Assembly: GCA_003132645.1 (NCBI GenBank)
Contig: PKYM01000097.1
Span: 2,119 to 11,299 of the forward strand
Length of the DNA stretch: 9,181 bases
From: Actinomycetota bacterium
GTDB taxonomy: Bacteria > Actinomycetota > Thermoleophilia > UBA2241
Direction: 5' to 3'
Part shown: in pieces, positions 1 through 6,065 of the stretch
Numbering within the stretch: position 1 is the first letter of the stretch
Layout of the letters: every line of letters begins with the position of its first letter
Translations under genes and position numbers: made by a program
The notes under the pieces: generated by a model
Seen by the model: the letters and a program-made list of their open reading frames with translations, nothing else
Told to the model about the DNA's origin: nothing
The model's database searches: none

Positions 1-2
1 AC

Positions 3-911
3 GATGCCGACGCGCTGTCGGCCAGCAAGTTCGGCCTCGGCGGTCACCCCGATGTACGTCTGGCAGGCATGTTCAACGGCGACTCCTCGGTGCTCGTGCC
101 GCTGTTCGCCCAACACGAGCTGATCGGCTCGCTGCTCATCTACGCGGCAGGGCACCGGCGGCGCTACCTGCCCCTCGAGGTTGCCGAGCTCGGCTCGGTC
201 GGTGAACAGGCCGCGATCGCCATCCACAACGCCCTTCTGTTTCGCAACCTCGCAGAAAGCCAGGAGCGAGTCGAAGCTCTGCTGACCCGACTCACACGGA
301 TCCGCGAGCAGGAGCGCCAGGCACTCGCGCGCGTGGTCCATGACGACATCGTGCAGTCCATCGTGGGTGCGGTCTTCCGACTCGACGACGTGCGCGATAC
401 AGTGACCGAAGGACAGGCGGAATTCGACGAGGCGGTGGCCGTGCTGCGACAGAGTGTCGACGAGGCGCGCCGGGTGATCTGGGAGCTGCGCCCACCGGCA
501 CTCGAGGGCCTGGGGCTGCCGGCGGCGCTGCGTTCGCTGGCTGAGAGAGTCGGCCAGGGCCAGGCCGCGGTCACCGTTTCGATCGACGAGATCGCCGGCC
601 TGAGTGACGTCGTCACGACGGGACTCTACAGGATCGCTCGCGAGGCTCTCCTGAACGCGCTGCACCACGCCAGCGCCCGACAGATCGCCATCACGCTGGT
701 CGACGCCAAGGAGACGGAGCAAGCTACCGCCCGGCTGCTTGTCGAAGACGACGGCGTCGGCTTCGATTGCGCCAGGCGACAGACAGACGAGGGCCACTAC
801 GGCACCGTCATGATGGAGGAGCAGGCCATGCTGATCGGGGCCACCATGGCCATCGACACCGGGCCCGGCCGCGGCACCCGGGTCGAGGTCGTCGTACCCG
901 TGACCGGATGA
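3..911 (+). CDS. GAF-domain sensor histidine kinase, HisKA_3 type (5' end outside window)
   Basis: Sensor kinase of a two-component system; it autophosphorylates on His and passes the phosphate to a NarL-type regulator. The frame is open from the left edge, so the true start and N-terminal sensor part lie outside the window. Roughly the first 60 visible codons look like the C-terminal half of a GAF domain (PLFAQHELIGSLLIY, then GEQAAIAIHNALLF). A linker helix leads to the HisKA_3 dimerisation box (EQERQALARVVHDDIVQ) with the phospho-acceptor His at nt 339-341. The HATPase_c domain shows an N-box (REALLNALHHASA, nt 639-677), a G1 box (DDGVGFD, nt 747-767) and a G2-like stretch ending GPGRGTRVEV. 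No membrane segment is seen in the visible part. The cognate regulator begins 10 bp downstream, so the two are surely co-transcribed. The layout resembles DevS/NarX-type kinases; the signal cannot be told from this fragment. Confidence 0.93.
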   Translation, partial: DADALSASKFGLGGHPDVRLAGMFNGDSSVLVPLFAQHELIGSLLIYAAGHRRRYLPLEVAELGSVGEQAAIAIHNALLFRNLAESQERVEALLTRLTRIREQERQALARVVHDDIVQSIVGAVFRLDDVRDTVTEGQAEFDEAVAVLRQSVDEARRVIWELRPPALEGLGLPAALRSLAERVGQGQAAVTVSIDEIAGLSDVVTTGLYRIAREALLNALHHASARQIAITLVDAKETEQATARLLVEDDGVGFDCARRQTDEGHYGTVMMEEQAMLIGATMAIDTGPGRGTRVEVVVPVTG

Positions 912-921
912 GGTCGACGGC

Positions 922-1566
922 ATGAAAGACGCCGCCGCCGAGAGGGCGCGGATCGTCATCGTCGACGATCACGCCGTCGTACGGGAGGGCCTCGAACGGA
1001 TCCTTGCCAAGTGCGCCGATCTCGAAGTCGTGGGCAAGGCCAGCAGCGGCGAGGAGGCTCTCAATCTCGCCGCCGCCCTTGAGCCCGACCTCGTCCTGCT
1101 CGACCTCTCGCTGCCTGACATGCACGGGCTCGAGGTGCTGTCCGCCTTGCGGGACTTCGACAACCCGCCTCGGGTCGTGGTGCTCACGGTGCACGACGAC
1201 GACGACATCGTTCTGGGGGCAGTGCGCGGCGGAGCGCAGGGCTACGTCCTGAAGAACGCGACCCGCGACGAGTTGCTCGCTGCGGTTCGCAAGGTCGCGG
1301 CCGGCGGTCAGTCGTTCGACGAGGTCGTCGTGCGAGCCCTGCTGCGCGGCGATCAGCGCGAGGTGCTGTGCAGCCTCCTTACCGCCCGCGAGCTCGAGAT
1401 CCTGCGCCTGGTGGCCGCCGGACAGACCAACAAGGAGATCGCCGCCCAGCTTTTCATCAGCTCAGACACGGTCAAAGGCCATCTCGAGACCACCTACCGC
1501 AAGCTCGGAGTCTCGGACCGCGCCCACGCCGTCGCCGTCGCCATTCGCAACGGCCTCGTCGCCTGA
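922..1566 (+). CDS. NarL/FixJ-family response regulator (REC + LuxR HTH)
   Basis: DNA-binding response regulator, 214 aa, a normal length for the family. The receiver domain (about residues 10-125) has the acidic pair D15-D16 (IVIVDDH), phospho-acceptor D61 (LVLLDLSLPD), T89 in VVVLTVHD and the conserved lysine K111 (GYVLKNAT). The LuxR-type HTH covers about residues 152-214 (LTARELEILRLVAAGQ, then NKEIAAQLFIS and DTVKGHLETTYRKLGV). The ATG at 922 is preceded by a modest GAGGT about 8 nt upstream and lies 10 bp after the kinase stop, so translation is probably coupled. It should be phosphorylated by the upstream kinase. Its targets are unknown; the repeated motif at 1629-1689 just downstream is a possible binding region, but that is inference. 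Confidence 0.96.
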   Translation: MKDAAAERARIVIVDDHAVVREGLERILAKCADLEVVGKASSGEEALNLAAALEPDLVLLDLSLPDMHGLEVLSALRDFDNPPRVVVLTVHDDDDIVLGAVRGGAQGYVLKNATRDELLAAVRKVAAGGQSFDEVVVRALLRGDQREVLCSLLTARELEILRLVAAGQTNKEIAAQLFISSDTVKGHLETTYRKLGVSDRAHAVAVAIRNGLVA

Positions 1567-1620
1567 GGCGACGCCCCCCCCAACAGCCCTCCCAAGAGCG
1601 CCCACTCCCCCCATCCGGCC
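1557..1620 (+). terminator. Stop-codon hairpin followed by C-rich, G-poor tract (possible Rho-dependent terminator)
   Basis: CGTCGCC (1557-1563) and GGCGACG (1567-1573) form a perfect 7-bp stem whose 3-nt loop is the regulator's TGA stop. It is followed directly by eight Cs. Bases 1574-1620 contain 30 C against 6 G in 47 nt, the compositional bias expected of a Rho-loading (rut) site. There is no U tract, so this is not a classical intrinsic terminator. The terminator role is inferred from composition only. Confidence 0.4.
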
Positions 1621-1628
1621 CTGTCTGA

Positions 1629-1689
1629 ACGCTCGTTTGTGGCGTCGAAAAGCACCCGTTCAGTGGCGACAAGACGCTCGTTTGTGGCG
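1629..1689 (+). repeat. Three-copy motif upstream of the permease gene (two exact 16-bp copies plus one degenerate)
   Basis: ACGCTCGTTTGTGGCG occurs exactly at 1629-1644 and 1674-1689. A degenerate copy, ACCCGTTCAGTGGCG, sits between them at 1654-1668. The copies end at 1644, 1668 and 1689, so they are 24 and 21 bp apart, about two helical turns each. CTGAACG (1625-1631) and CGTTCAG (1657-1663) also form a 7-bp inverted repeat across the first two copies. Lying about 180-240 bp ahead of the permease ATG, they may be regulator binding sites. I do not recognise the motif. Confidence 0.5.
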
Positions 1690-1871
1690 ATGCCGTCCGC
1701 TCCTCTATTGCCTAAGCTCTAGGAAGCTTCGCCGGTCCTGAAGCAGCGGAGCAGTCGACGTCGGGGGCGCCTCAGGACGAACCGTCAAGTTCAGTGCGTC
1801 ACGGCCAGCGCGACCCGCGTGCCGCGCAGAAGGTCGAATCGGCTTTATCACGCTCTTACCAAGGGGGACTG
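1690..1871 (+). other. Presumed promoter/leader region of the APC permease
   Basis: This stretch carries no convincing gene. TAAGCT (1713-1718) fits the loose TANNNT form of a -10 box but has no good -35 partner. AAGCT and AGCTT (1714-1718, 1725-1729) flank a CTAG core as a short inverted repeat. A GTG at 1794 is in frame with the permease and would add 26 residues (MRHGQRDPRA...), but these are hydrophilic and unlike the family, and no ribosome site precedes them. AGGGGG at 1862-1867 just before ATG 1872 is the convincing ribosome site and decides the start. Confidence 0.35.
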
Positions 1872-3506
1872 ATGCCTGAAGAGCTTGCCTATGCCCGCAA
1901 AGCCAGTGGCCTTGTCAGGGGGTTGTCGTTCTGGGACGTCCTGGGAATCGGCCTTGCCTTCCTCACGCCCATCTACGCGATCTGGTACGTCATCGGGTTC
2001 AGCCTCTCGATCTATCCGCGGGCCAACCTGCTGATCGCCATCGCCATCTCGCTGGTCACCATCGTGTGGGCCAGCCCGATGGTCTGGGGCATCCTGGGCG
2101 GCACCATGCCGCGCAGCGGCGGCGAGTACGTCTACAACTCGCGGATCATCACCCCGGCCGTCGCCCTGGGCGCGAGCTTCGCCGCGATCGTGGCGCAGTT
2201 CTACTGGAACCTCTTCAACGCCAGCCTGGTGGCGTCTCCCTCGCTGGCCATTCTGGGCCAGTACCTGGGCTGGTCGAGCTTCACCAACTACGTGACCAGC
2301 AAGGCCGGCGCCACGACCATCTCGATCGTCGGCTTCGCCATCGCCTTCCTCATCGTGGCCTTTGGCATGAAGTTCTTCCACCACCTCTCTTTCTACGTGG
2401 TCGGCATAATCATCGGCGGCGTGGTCATTCTCAACCTCGTGCTCACCTTCGCTTCAAAGGCGAGCTTCATCCACAACTGGGACGCCCAGGCCGCCAAGTA
2501 TCACTCGGTCACCTATCACGCTTTCATTGCCGCTGCCGGTAAAGCTTCCGGAGCGCCCATGCCCCACACGTGGAGCTGGGGCGACACCTTCGGCGCCACG
2601 GCCGGCGTCTTCATGCTGGTCATCTGGGCCTTCGGCATCGCTTACGTCGGCGGCGAGGTGAAGCGCCCCGACAAGACCGTCATGATGGCGCAATGGGCAG
2701 CCGTGCTGGCGCCCGTCGTTCTCTGCGCCTGGGCGGTGCTGGCCCTCGGCCACCTGGTCGACTTCAGCTTCCTGCGGGCGGCGGCCTACCAGGACTACCG
2801 GGTAGCCTACGGAGGCACCCCCGCGGCGGGCTACAGCCTGCCGTACTCGACGAGCTACATGTCGCTCGTCTACGTCGCGTCCAAAGCGAACCCGGTCATC
2901 GCCGTCGTGGCGGCCGTCACCTTCCTGGTGAACGTGATCTGGCTGCTGACCGTGGCGCTGATCATGTGCCAGCGCGCCATGTTCGCCTGGGGCATGGACC
3001 GCATGGGGCCGAAGTGGTTCACGAGCATCAGCCCGCGCTTCGCGTCGCCCATCGGCATGTACGCCCTCGTGGCCGCCATCTCGGCCTTCATGTCGATCGC
3101 GTACTGGTACCTGTTCCCGAGCATCCTGTCGGGCCTGGTGGCCACCGGCATGCAGCTCGTGTCCGTCTTTGCCGTGACGGCGATCTCGGCCATCCTGCTG
3201 CCCTACCGCAAGAAGGTCGCCCACATCTGGGCGGCCTCGCCCTACAGGAGGTGGACGCTGCTCGGTGTGCCGGTGCTCACAATCGCCGGAGTCGTCTATT
3301 TGGGCTACGTCCTGGCCCTCATCTACTTCGCCTTCTTCGATGCCAAGACGCGAGAACTCGGCTTTGCCTTCACGGGCAAGGCCGTGATGCTCATGGTGGG
3401 TGCCTGGGCGGCCGGCATCATCTGGTACTACGCCTGGAAGCACAAGAGCACCAAGGCCGGGGTCGACGTGGCTCACCTGACCTACGGAGAGCTGCCGCCC
3501 GAGTGA
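1872..3506 (+). CDS. APC-superfamily amino acid permease
   Basis: Integral membrane transporter of the amino acid-polyamine-organocation superfamily, 544 aa from the ATG at 1872, which has AGGGGG 4 nt upstream. The N-terminus LAYARKASGLVRGLSFWDVLG is typical of APC permeases found in Actinobacteria and archaea. The first two membrane segments fall at about residues 19-46 and 52-75, followed by the family signature PRSGGEYVY (residues 80-88). Further hydrophobic segments continue to near the end, consistent with about 12 helices, and the C-terminal tail (KHKSTKAGVDVAHLTYGELPPE) is cytoplasmic-like. The gene stands alone between a 305-bp gap and a hairpin region. The substrate (an amino acid or related amine) cannot be told from sequence. 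Proximity to the two-component pair hints at regulation by it, without proof. Confidence 0.9.
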   Translation: MPEELAYARKASGLVRGLSFWDVLGIGLAFLTPIYAIWYVIGFSLSIYPRANLLIAIAISLVTIVWASPMVWGILGGTMPRSGGEYVYNSRIITPAVALGASFAAIVAQFYWNLFNASLVASPSLAILGQYLGWSSFTNYVTSKAGATTISIVGFAIAFLIVAFGMKFFHHLSFYVVGIIIGGVVILNLVLTFASKASFIHNWDAQAAKYHSVTYHAFIAAAGKASGAPMPHTWSWGDTFGATAGVFMLVIWAFGIAYVGGEVKRPDKTVMMAQWAAVLAPVVLCAWAVLALGHLVDFSFLRAAAYQDYRVAYGGTPAAGYSLPYSTSYMSLVYVASKANPVIAVVAAVTFLVNVIWLLTVALIMCQRAMFAWGMDRMGPKWFTSISPRFASPIGMYALVAAISAFMSIAYWYLFPSILSGLVATGMQLVSVFAVTAISAILLPYRKKVAHIWAASPYRRWTLLGVPVLTIAGVVYLGYVLALIYFAFFDAKTRELGFAFTGKAVMLMVGAWAAGIIWYYAWKHKSTKAGVDVAHLTYGELPPE

Positions 3507-3519
3507 CGATGACCCTCCG

Positions 3520-3546
3520 GCCGGCCGCCTGAGAGGAGCGGCCGGC
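3520..3546 (+). terminator. GC-rich hairpin after permease stop
   Basis: GCCGGCCGC (3520-3528) pairs perfectly with GCGGCCGGC (3538-3546) around a 9-nt loop, 13 nt after the permease stop. No T tract follows. It is the first of two hairpins in tandem and probably marks the 3' end of the permease transcript. Confidence 0.45.
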
Positions 3547-3606
3547 AAGCCGGCGGGATGAAGCGGAAGCGACCCCCATCTTCCGCCCTTCATCCCGCCG
3601 GCTTGC
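3545..3606. terminator. Very long hairpin between convergent genes (probable bidirectional terminator)
   Basis: Bases 3545-3569 are the reverse complement of 3580-3606 except for a 2-nt bulge, giving about 25 bp of pairing around a 10-nt loop (CGACCCCCAT). The outer arms begin GCAAGCCGGCGGGATGAAG and end CTTCATCCCGCCGGCTTGC. It lies between the permease (+) and the sixA-like gene (-), so it would fold in both transcripts. There is no U tract on either side. A stem this long is beyond what simple termination needs, and could instead be a mobile-repeat remnant or an RNase III-type processing site. Confidence 0.55.
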
Positions 3607-3621
3607 GCTCTGCAGGCCGGT

Positions 3622-3717
3622 CTCGACTCTGGCCCTGCCCCGCCTCACGGCCTTCGTCAGAAGGTCGTAGTCGCGTCCCGACTGGTCGGCGTCAGCCTCG
3701 GCGAAGCGCCCATCGTC
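3622..3717 (-). pseudogene. Remnant resembling the C-terminus of a DUF2252 protein
   Basis: On the minus strand, just downstream of the sixA-like stop and in a different frame, the translation reads DDGRFAEADADQSGRDYDLL and then TKAVRRGRARVETG. This closely recalls the conserved ending of DUF2252 family proteins (pattern YADQ-x-ERDY-x-x-L-x-x-AV-x-x-GR). No start or upstream DUF2252 sequence exists: the preceding bases are the sixA-like gene. The frame runs on antisense into the permease gene as far as 3418. I read it as the 3' scrap of a lost gene. The match is from memory of the family and covers only about 30 residues, so it may be coincidence. Confidence 0.42.
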
Positions 3718-3743
3718 GGCGCGCCTCCTCGCGGCCGGGGCTG

Positions 3744-4238
3744 TCAGACGGTCTTGCCGCGCCGGGTGAGATCCTTGGGCGGTAGGAGCCAGACCAGCTC
3801 GCCGCCACCCGAAGAGGCGCCGGCCACGTCGACGCGCGCCAGGCCGCCCTTCTTGCAGACGACCCTGCCGCCGCCGATGAGGCTGCCGACGGTGAGGCTG
3901 AAATCGGGCTCGTGGCCGACCAGCATGAGGATGTCGCTTTCGCTGTGCTCGCCCAGGATGTCGGTCAGCGCCTCGGCGTCGAAACCGGGCTCAAGGCGCG
4001 GGTCCGAGACGACACGATCGCTCATGCCCAAGCCCCGGGCGGCGATCTCGGCAGTCTGGCGGGCGCGAGTGAGCGGGCTTGTGATGATCACATCGGGAGC
4101 AAGGCCGAGCTCGACGAACGTCGCCGCCGTACGTTCCATGGCCTTGCGTCCCTGGACGCTCAGCGGCCGCTCCCCATCGTCGTCGCGCCAGGTCTCCCGT
4201 GGTTCGGCGACGCCGTGCCGCAGGAAGAGCAGTTGCAT
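3744..4238 (-). CDS. sixA: SixA-type phosphohistidine phosphatase (histidine phosphatase superfamily)
   Basis: Predicted cytoplasmic phosphatase removing phosphate from phosphohistidine in phosphorelay or phosphotransfer proteins; 164 aa, normal for SixA. The catalytic RHG motif opens the protein (MQLLFLRHG, R7-H8-G9). LSVQGR (26-31), the SPLTRARQT box (54-62, with R58) and the second catalytic His in VGHEPDF (H109) complete the active site. An in-frame extension back to 4337 is arginine-rich and unlike the family. The ATG at 4238 has GGAG 7 nt upstream and places the RHG motif where SixA proteins have it. It lies 203 bp downstream of the cardiolipin synthase gene on the same strand; whether they share a transcript is unclear. 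A DUF2252-like scrap follows its stop. The exact substrate is not determinable. Confidence 0.88.
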   Translation of the reverse strand: MQLLFLRHGVAEPRETWRDDDGERPLSVQGRKAMERTAATFVELGLAPDVIITSPLTRARQTAEIAARGLGMSDRVVSDPRLEPGFDAEALTDILGEHSESDILMLVGHEPDFSLTVGSLIGGGRVVCKKGGLARVDVAGASSGGGELVWLLPPKDLTRRGKTV

Positions 4239-4441
4239 CGCTAATCTCCAGAAGTAGTGTCCTCGCGGCCGGCGCCGGCGCCCGTTGCTCCGGCCTCGGC
4301 GTCCGGGTCTCGACGCCCGGAGCCTGGCGCCCAGCAAGCTGCCGCAGAACCGGCCGCGCGATCGACCGGGTGGTTCCCGGCGCGTTCACCGGCTACTCAC
4401 GTTGACGGCCGGCCAGCCCCGGCCACGCCTCTTTCCCGCCG

Positions 4442-5932
4442 TCAGATCTGCGCCGAGAACAGCCTCGCCACCGAGTTGCGAAAGCCCGTGACCCGCCCGA
4501 CGGCGCGGATGTCGGCGAGGGTGATCTCGCGGCTCTGCTCGAGATCGTGGTCGAAGATCTCCTCGAGCTGAGCAGTGATCCCGGCGTCGTAGATCCACTC
4601 CATCACCTCCTTGTGGAGCTGCAGGCTGCGGATGTCCATGTTCATGGTGCCGACGGCGCAGACCGCCGAGTCGACCGCGATCGTCTTGGCATGGAAGAAG
4701 CCGCCGGTGTACTGGAAGATGCGCCCGCCGGCGCGCAGGAGCGGCTCGTAGTAGGTCTGCGCGGCCCAGAAGGGGAGCTTCTTGTCGACCCAGCCGGTCA
4801 TCATGAACTTCAGGTCGACGCCGGACAGCGAGGCGTTGATCAGCGCGTCGTAGGTGCCCTGGTCGGGCACGAAGTAGGGCGACTGGATGCGTAGCGTCTT
4901 CTCCGCCTGCGAGATGGCGATCATGTGGGCCCGCCGGCCGGCCTCCCACGGGTCCTCTATGGTGTGCGCCACGAGCTGCGTGAGCACGCCGCCGGCGCCA
5001 CTGCCGTTGGCGGCGACCGGCAGAAAGCGGTCCTGCAGCAGGTCCTCGTGGGCGACTTCGAACCAGCGCAGAGAAAACAGCTTCTGCAGCTCGGCCACGG
5101 CCTGGCCGGTAACACGCAGGTGGGTGTCGCGCCAGGTCGGGAACCGCACCCCGCCGTCGATGTACTCCTGTCCCATGTTCATGCCGCCGGTATAGCCGAT
5201 GGCGCCGTCGATCACCGCGATCTTGCGGTGGTTGCGGTAGTTCAGCTTGAAGATGTCCTTGACGTCGGCGCTCACCTTGGCGCCGGCCGCCTCGAGCTTC
5301 TTGAGCTCCGCCTTCTTGAAGCTGATGCTGCCGATGTAGTCGTACAGGATGCGGACCTCGACGCCCGCCGCCATGCGCTCGAGCAGGATCTCGGAGATCT
5401 TCGCGGTCAACTCGTCCTGCTCCCAGATGAAGTACTCCATGTTGATGAACGACGTCGCCGCGGCGAGGTCCTGTTCGAGGCGCGCGAACTTCTGGGCGCC
5501 CTCAGTGAAGATCTCGACGCTGTCGGCCGGCAACGGATACGAGCCGTTCTCGCGGCGGATGGCAGCTGAGACGTCGGTCGCGAAGGTGCCGTCGTAGCGT
5601 TCCTCGAAGGTCGCCTCGGCGGCCGCGTTGCGGTCGTAGATGGGCTGCATCTTCGCCCTGACCGCCGCCATGTAGCCCTCGGCCCAGTGGCGCCGCGCGG
5701 TGATCACCTTCCAGTCGCGCCCGAAGAACAGGAACAACACGAGGCCGAGCCCCGGCAGGACGACCAGTGTGAACAGCCACAGCAGGGTGCTGGCCGGCTT
5801 CCGGTTATCGGAGATGAGCAGCACGACGACCACCGCCCAGTAGGCCAGCAGCGCCGCGAGGATCCACCAGGGCAGATCCAGGATGAGAGGTCCGATGTGC
5901 CAGGCGGCCAGCAGTGGGATGGGGTGTGCCAT
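4442..5932 (-). CDS. cls: Cardiolipin synthase, phospholipase D family
   Basis: Membrane enzyme that makes cardiolipin from phosphatidylglycerol-type lipids; 496 aa, a typical ClsA length. Two N-terminal transmembrane segments (about residues 17-39 and 48-70, the PLDc_N region) precede two PLD domains. HKD motif 1 is NHRKIAVID (H235, K237, D242), followed by GGMNMG. HKD motif 2 is FHAKTIAVD (H414, K416, D421), followed by GTMNMDIRS. Both motifs are intact, so activity is expected. The ATG at 5932 is preceded by GGAGG at 5942-5938 with 5 nt spacing. A GTG at 5965 would add 11 residues without a comparable ribosome site and is less likely. It is divergent from the radical SAM gene, with 133 bp between the two starts. 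Confidence 0.94.
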   Translation of the reverse strand: MAHPIPLLAAWHIGPLILDLPWWILAALLAYWAVVVVLLISDNRKPASTLLWLFTLVVLPGLGLVLFLFFGRDWKVITARRHWAEGYMAAVRAKMQPIYDRNAAAEATFEERYDGTFATDVSAAIRRENGSYPLPADSVEIFTEGAQKFARLEQDLAAATSFINMEYFIWEQDELTAKISEILLERMAAGVEVRILYDYIGSISFKKAELKKLEAAGAKVSADVKDIFKLNYRNHRKIAVIDGAIGYTGGMNMGQEYIDGGVRFPTWRDTHLRVTGQAVAELQKLFSLRWFEVAHEDLLQDRFLPVAANGSGAGGVLTQLVAHTIEDPWEAGRRAHMIAISQAEKTLRIQSPYFVPDQGTYDALINASLSGVDLKFMMTGWVDKKLPFWAAQTYYEPLLRAGGRIFQYTGGFFHAKTIAVDSAVCAVGTMNMDIRSLQLHKEVMEWIYDAGITAQLEEIFDHDLEQSREITLADIRAVGRVTGFRNSVARLFSAQI

Positions 5933-5993
5933 GCGATCCTCCGCTCGTGGGCAGTGGTCGTTCACGGCCCATGGTAACCCCCGAACAACGTGG

Positions 5994-6018
5994 GTCGGCG
6001 GGCCGGCAAGGCGCCGAC
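5994..6018. promoter_or_regulatory. Inverted repeat in the divergent cls / radical SAM intergenic region
   Basis: GTCGGCG (5994-6000) and CGCCGAC (6012-6018) are perfect 7-bp arms around an 11-nt spacer. The pair lies just upstream of the putative -10 box at 6026, where a repressor or activator site for the radical SAM gene would be expected. The operator role is inference; in GC-rich DNA such repeats also arise by chance. Confidence 0.3.
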
Positions 6019-6025
6019 ACTCTGG

Positions 6026-6031
6026 TAAGGT
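6026..6031 (+). promoter_or_regulatory. Possible -10 box for the radical SAM operon
   Basis: TAAGGT fits the TANNNT form common in high-GC Gram-positive promoters. It sits 34 bp before the ATG at 6066, leaving room for a short leader that carries AAGGA (6052-6056). No convincing -35 is seen upstream, where the inverted repeat lies. Confidence 0.3.
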
Positions 6032-6065
6032 ACCGACAGCTCACCGTCGAGAAGGACGTGCGCCG

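Noticed and set aside
1794..1871. GTG start giving the permease 26 extra N-terminal residues
   Set aside because: No ribosome site precedes it and the extension is unlike the family, while ATG 1872 follows AGGGGG.
2454..3593. 379-codon open frame on the minus strand opposite the permease
   Set aside because: Its composition (His, Arg, Asp, Gly-rich, no recognisable domain) is typical of the antisense shadow of a GC-rich gene, and the plus strand encodes a clear membrane protein.
4239..4441. Search for a small gene or remnant between the sixA-like gene and cls
   Set aside because: All six frames are Arg/Pro/Ala-rich with no family resemblance; I see only the sixA ribosome site here.
4404..4443. 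Possible terminator hairpin after the cls stop (GACGGC and GCCGTC arms)
   Set aside because: The arms are only 6 bp with a long interior and no T tract, which is not distinguishable from chance in this GC-rich DNA.
5883..6065. Longer start for the radical SAM protein
   Set aside because: It would overlap the divergent cls start and add an Arg-rich stretch unlike the family; ATG 6066 matches the usual N-terminus.
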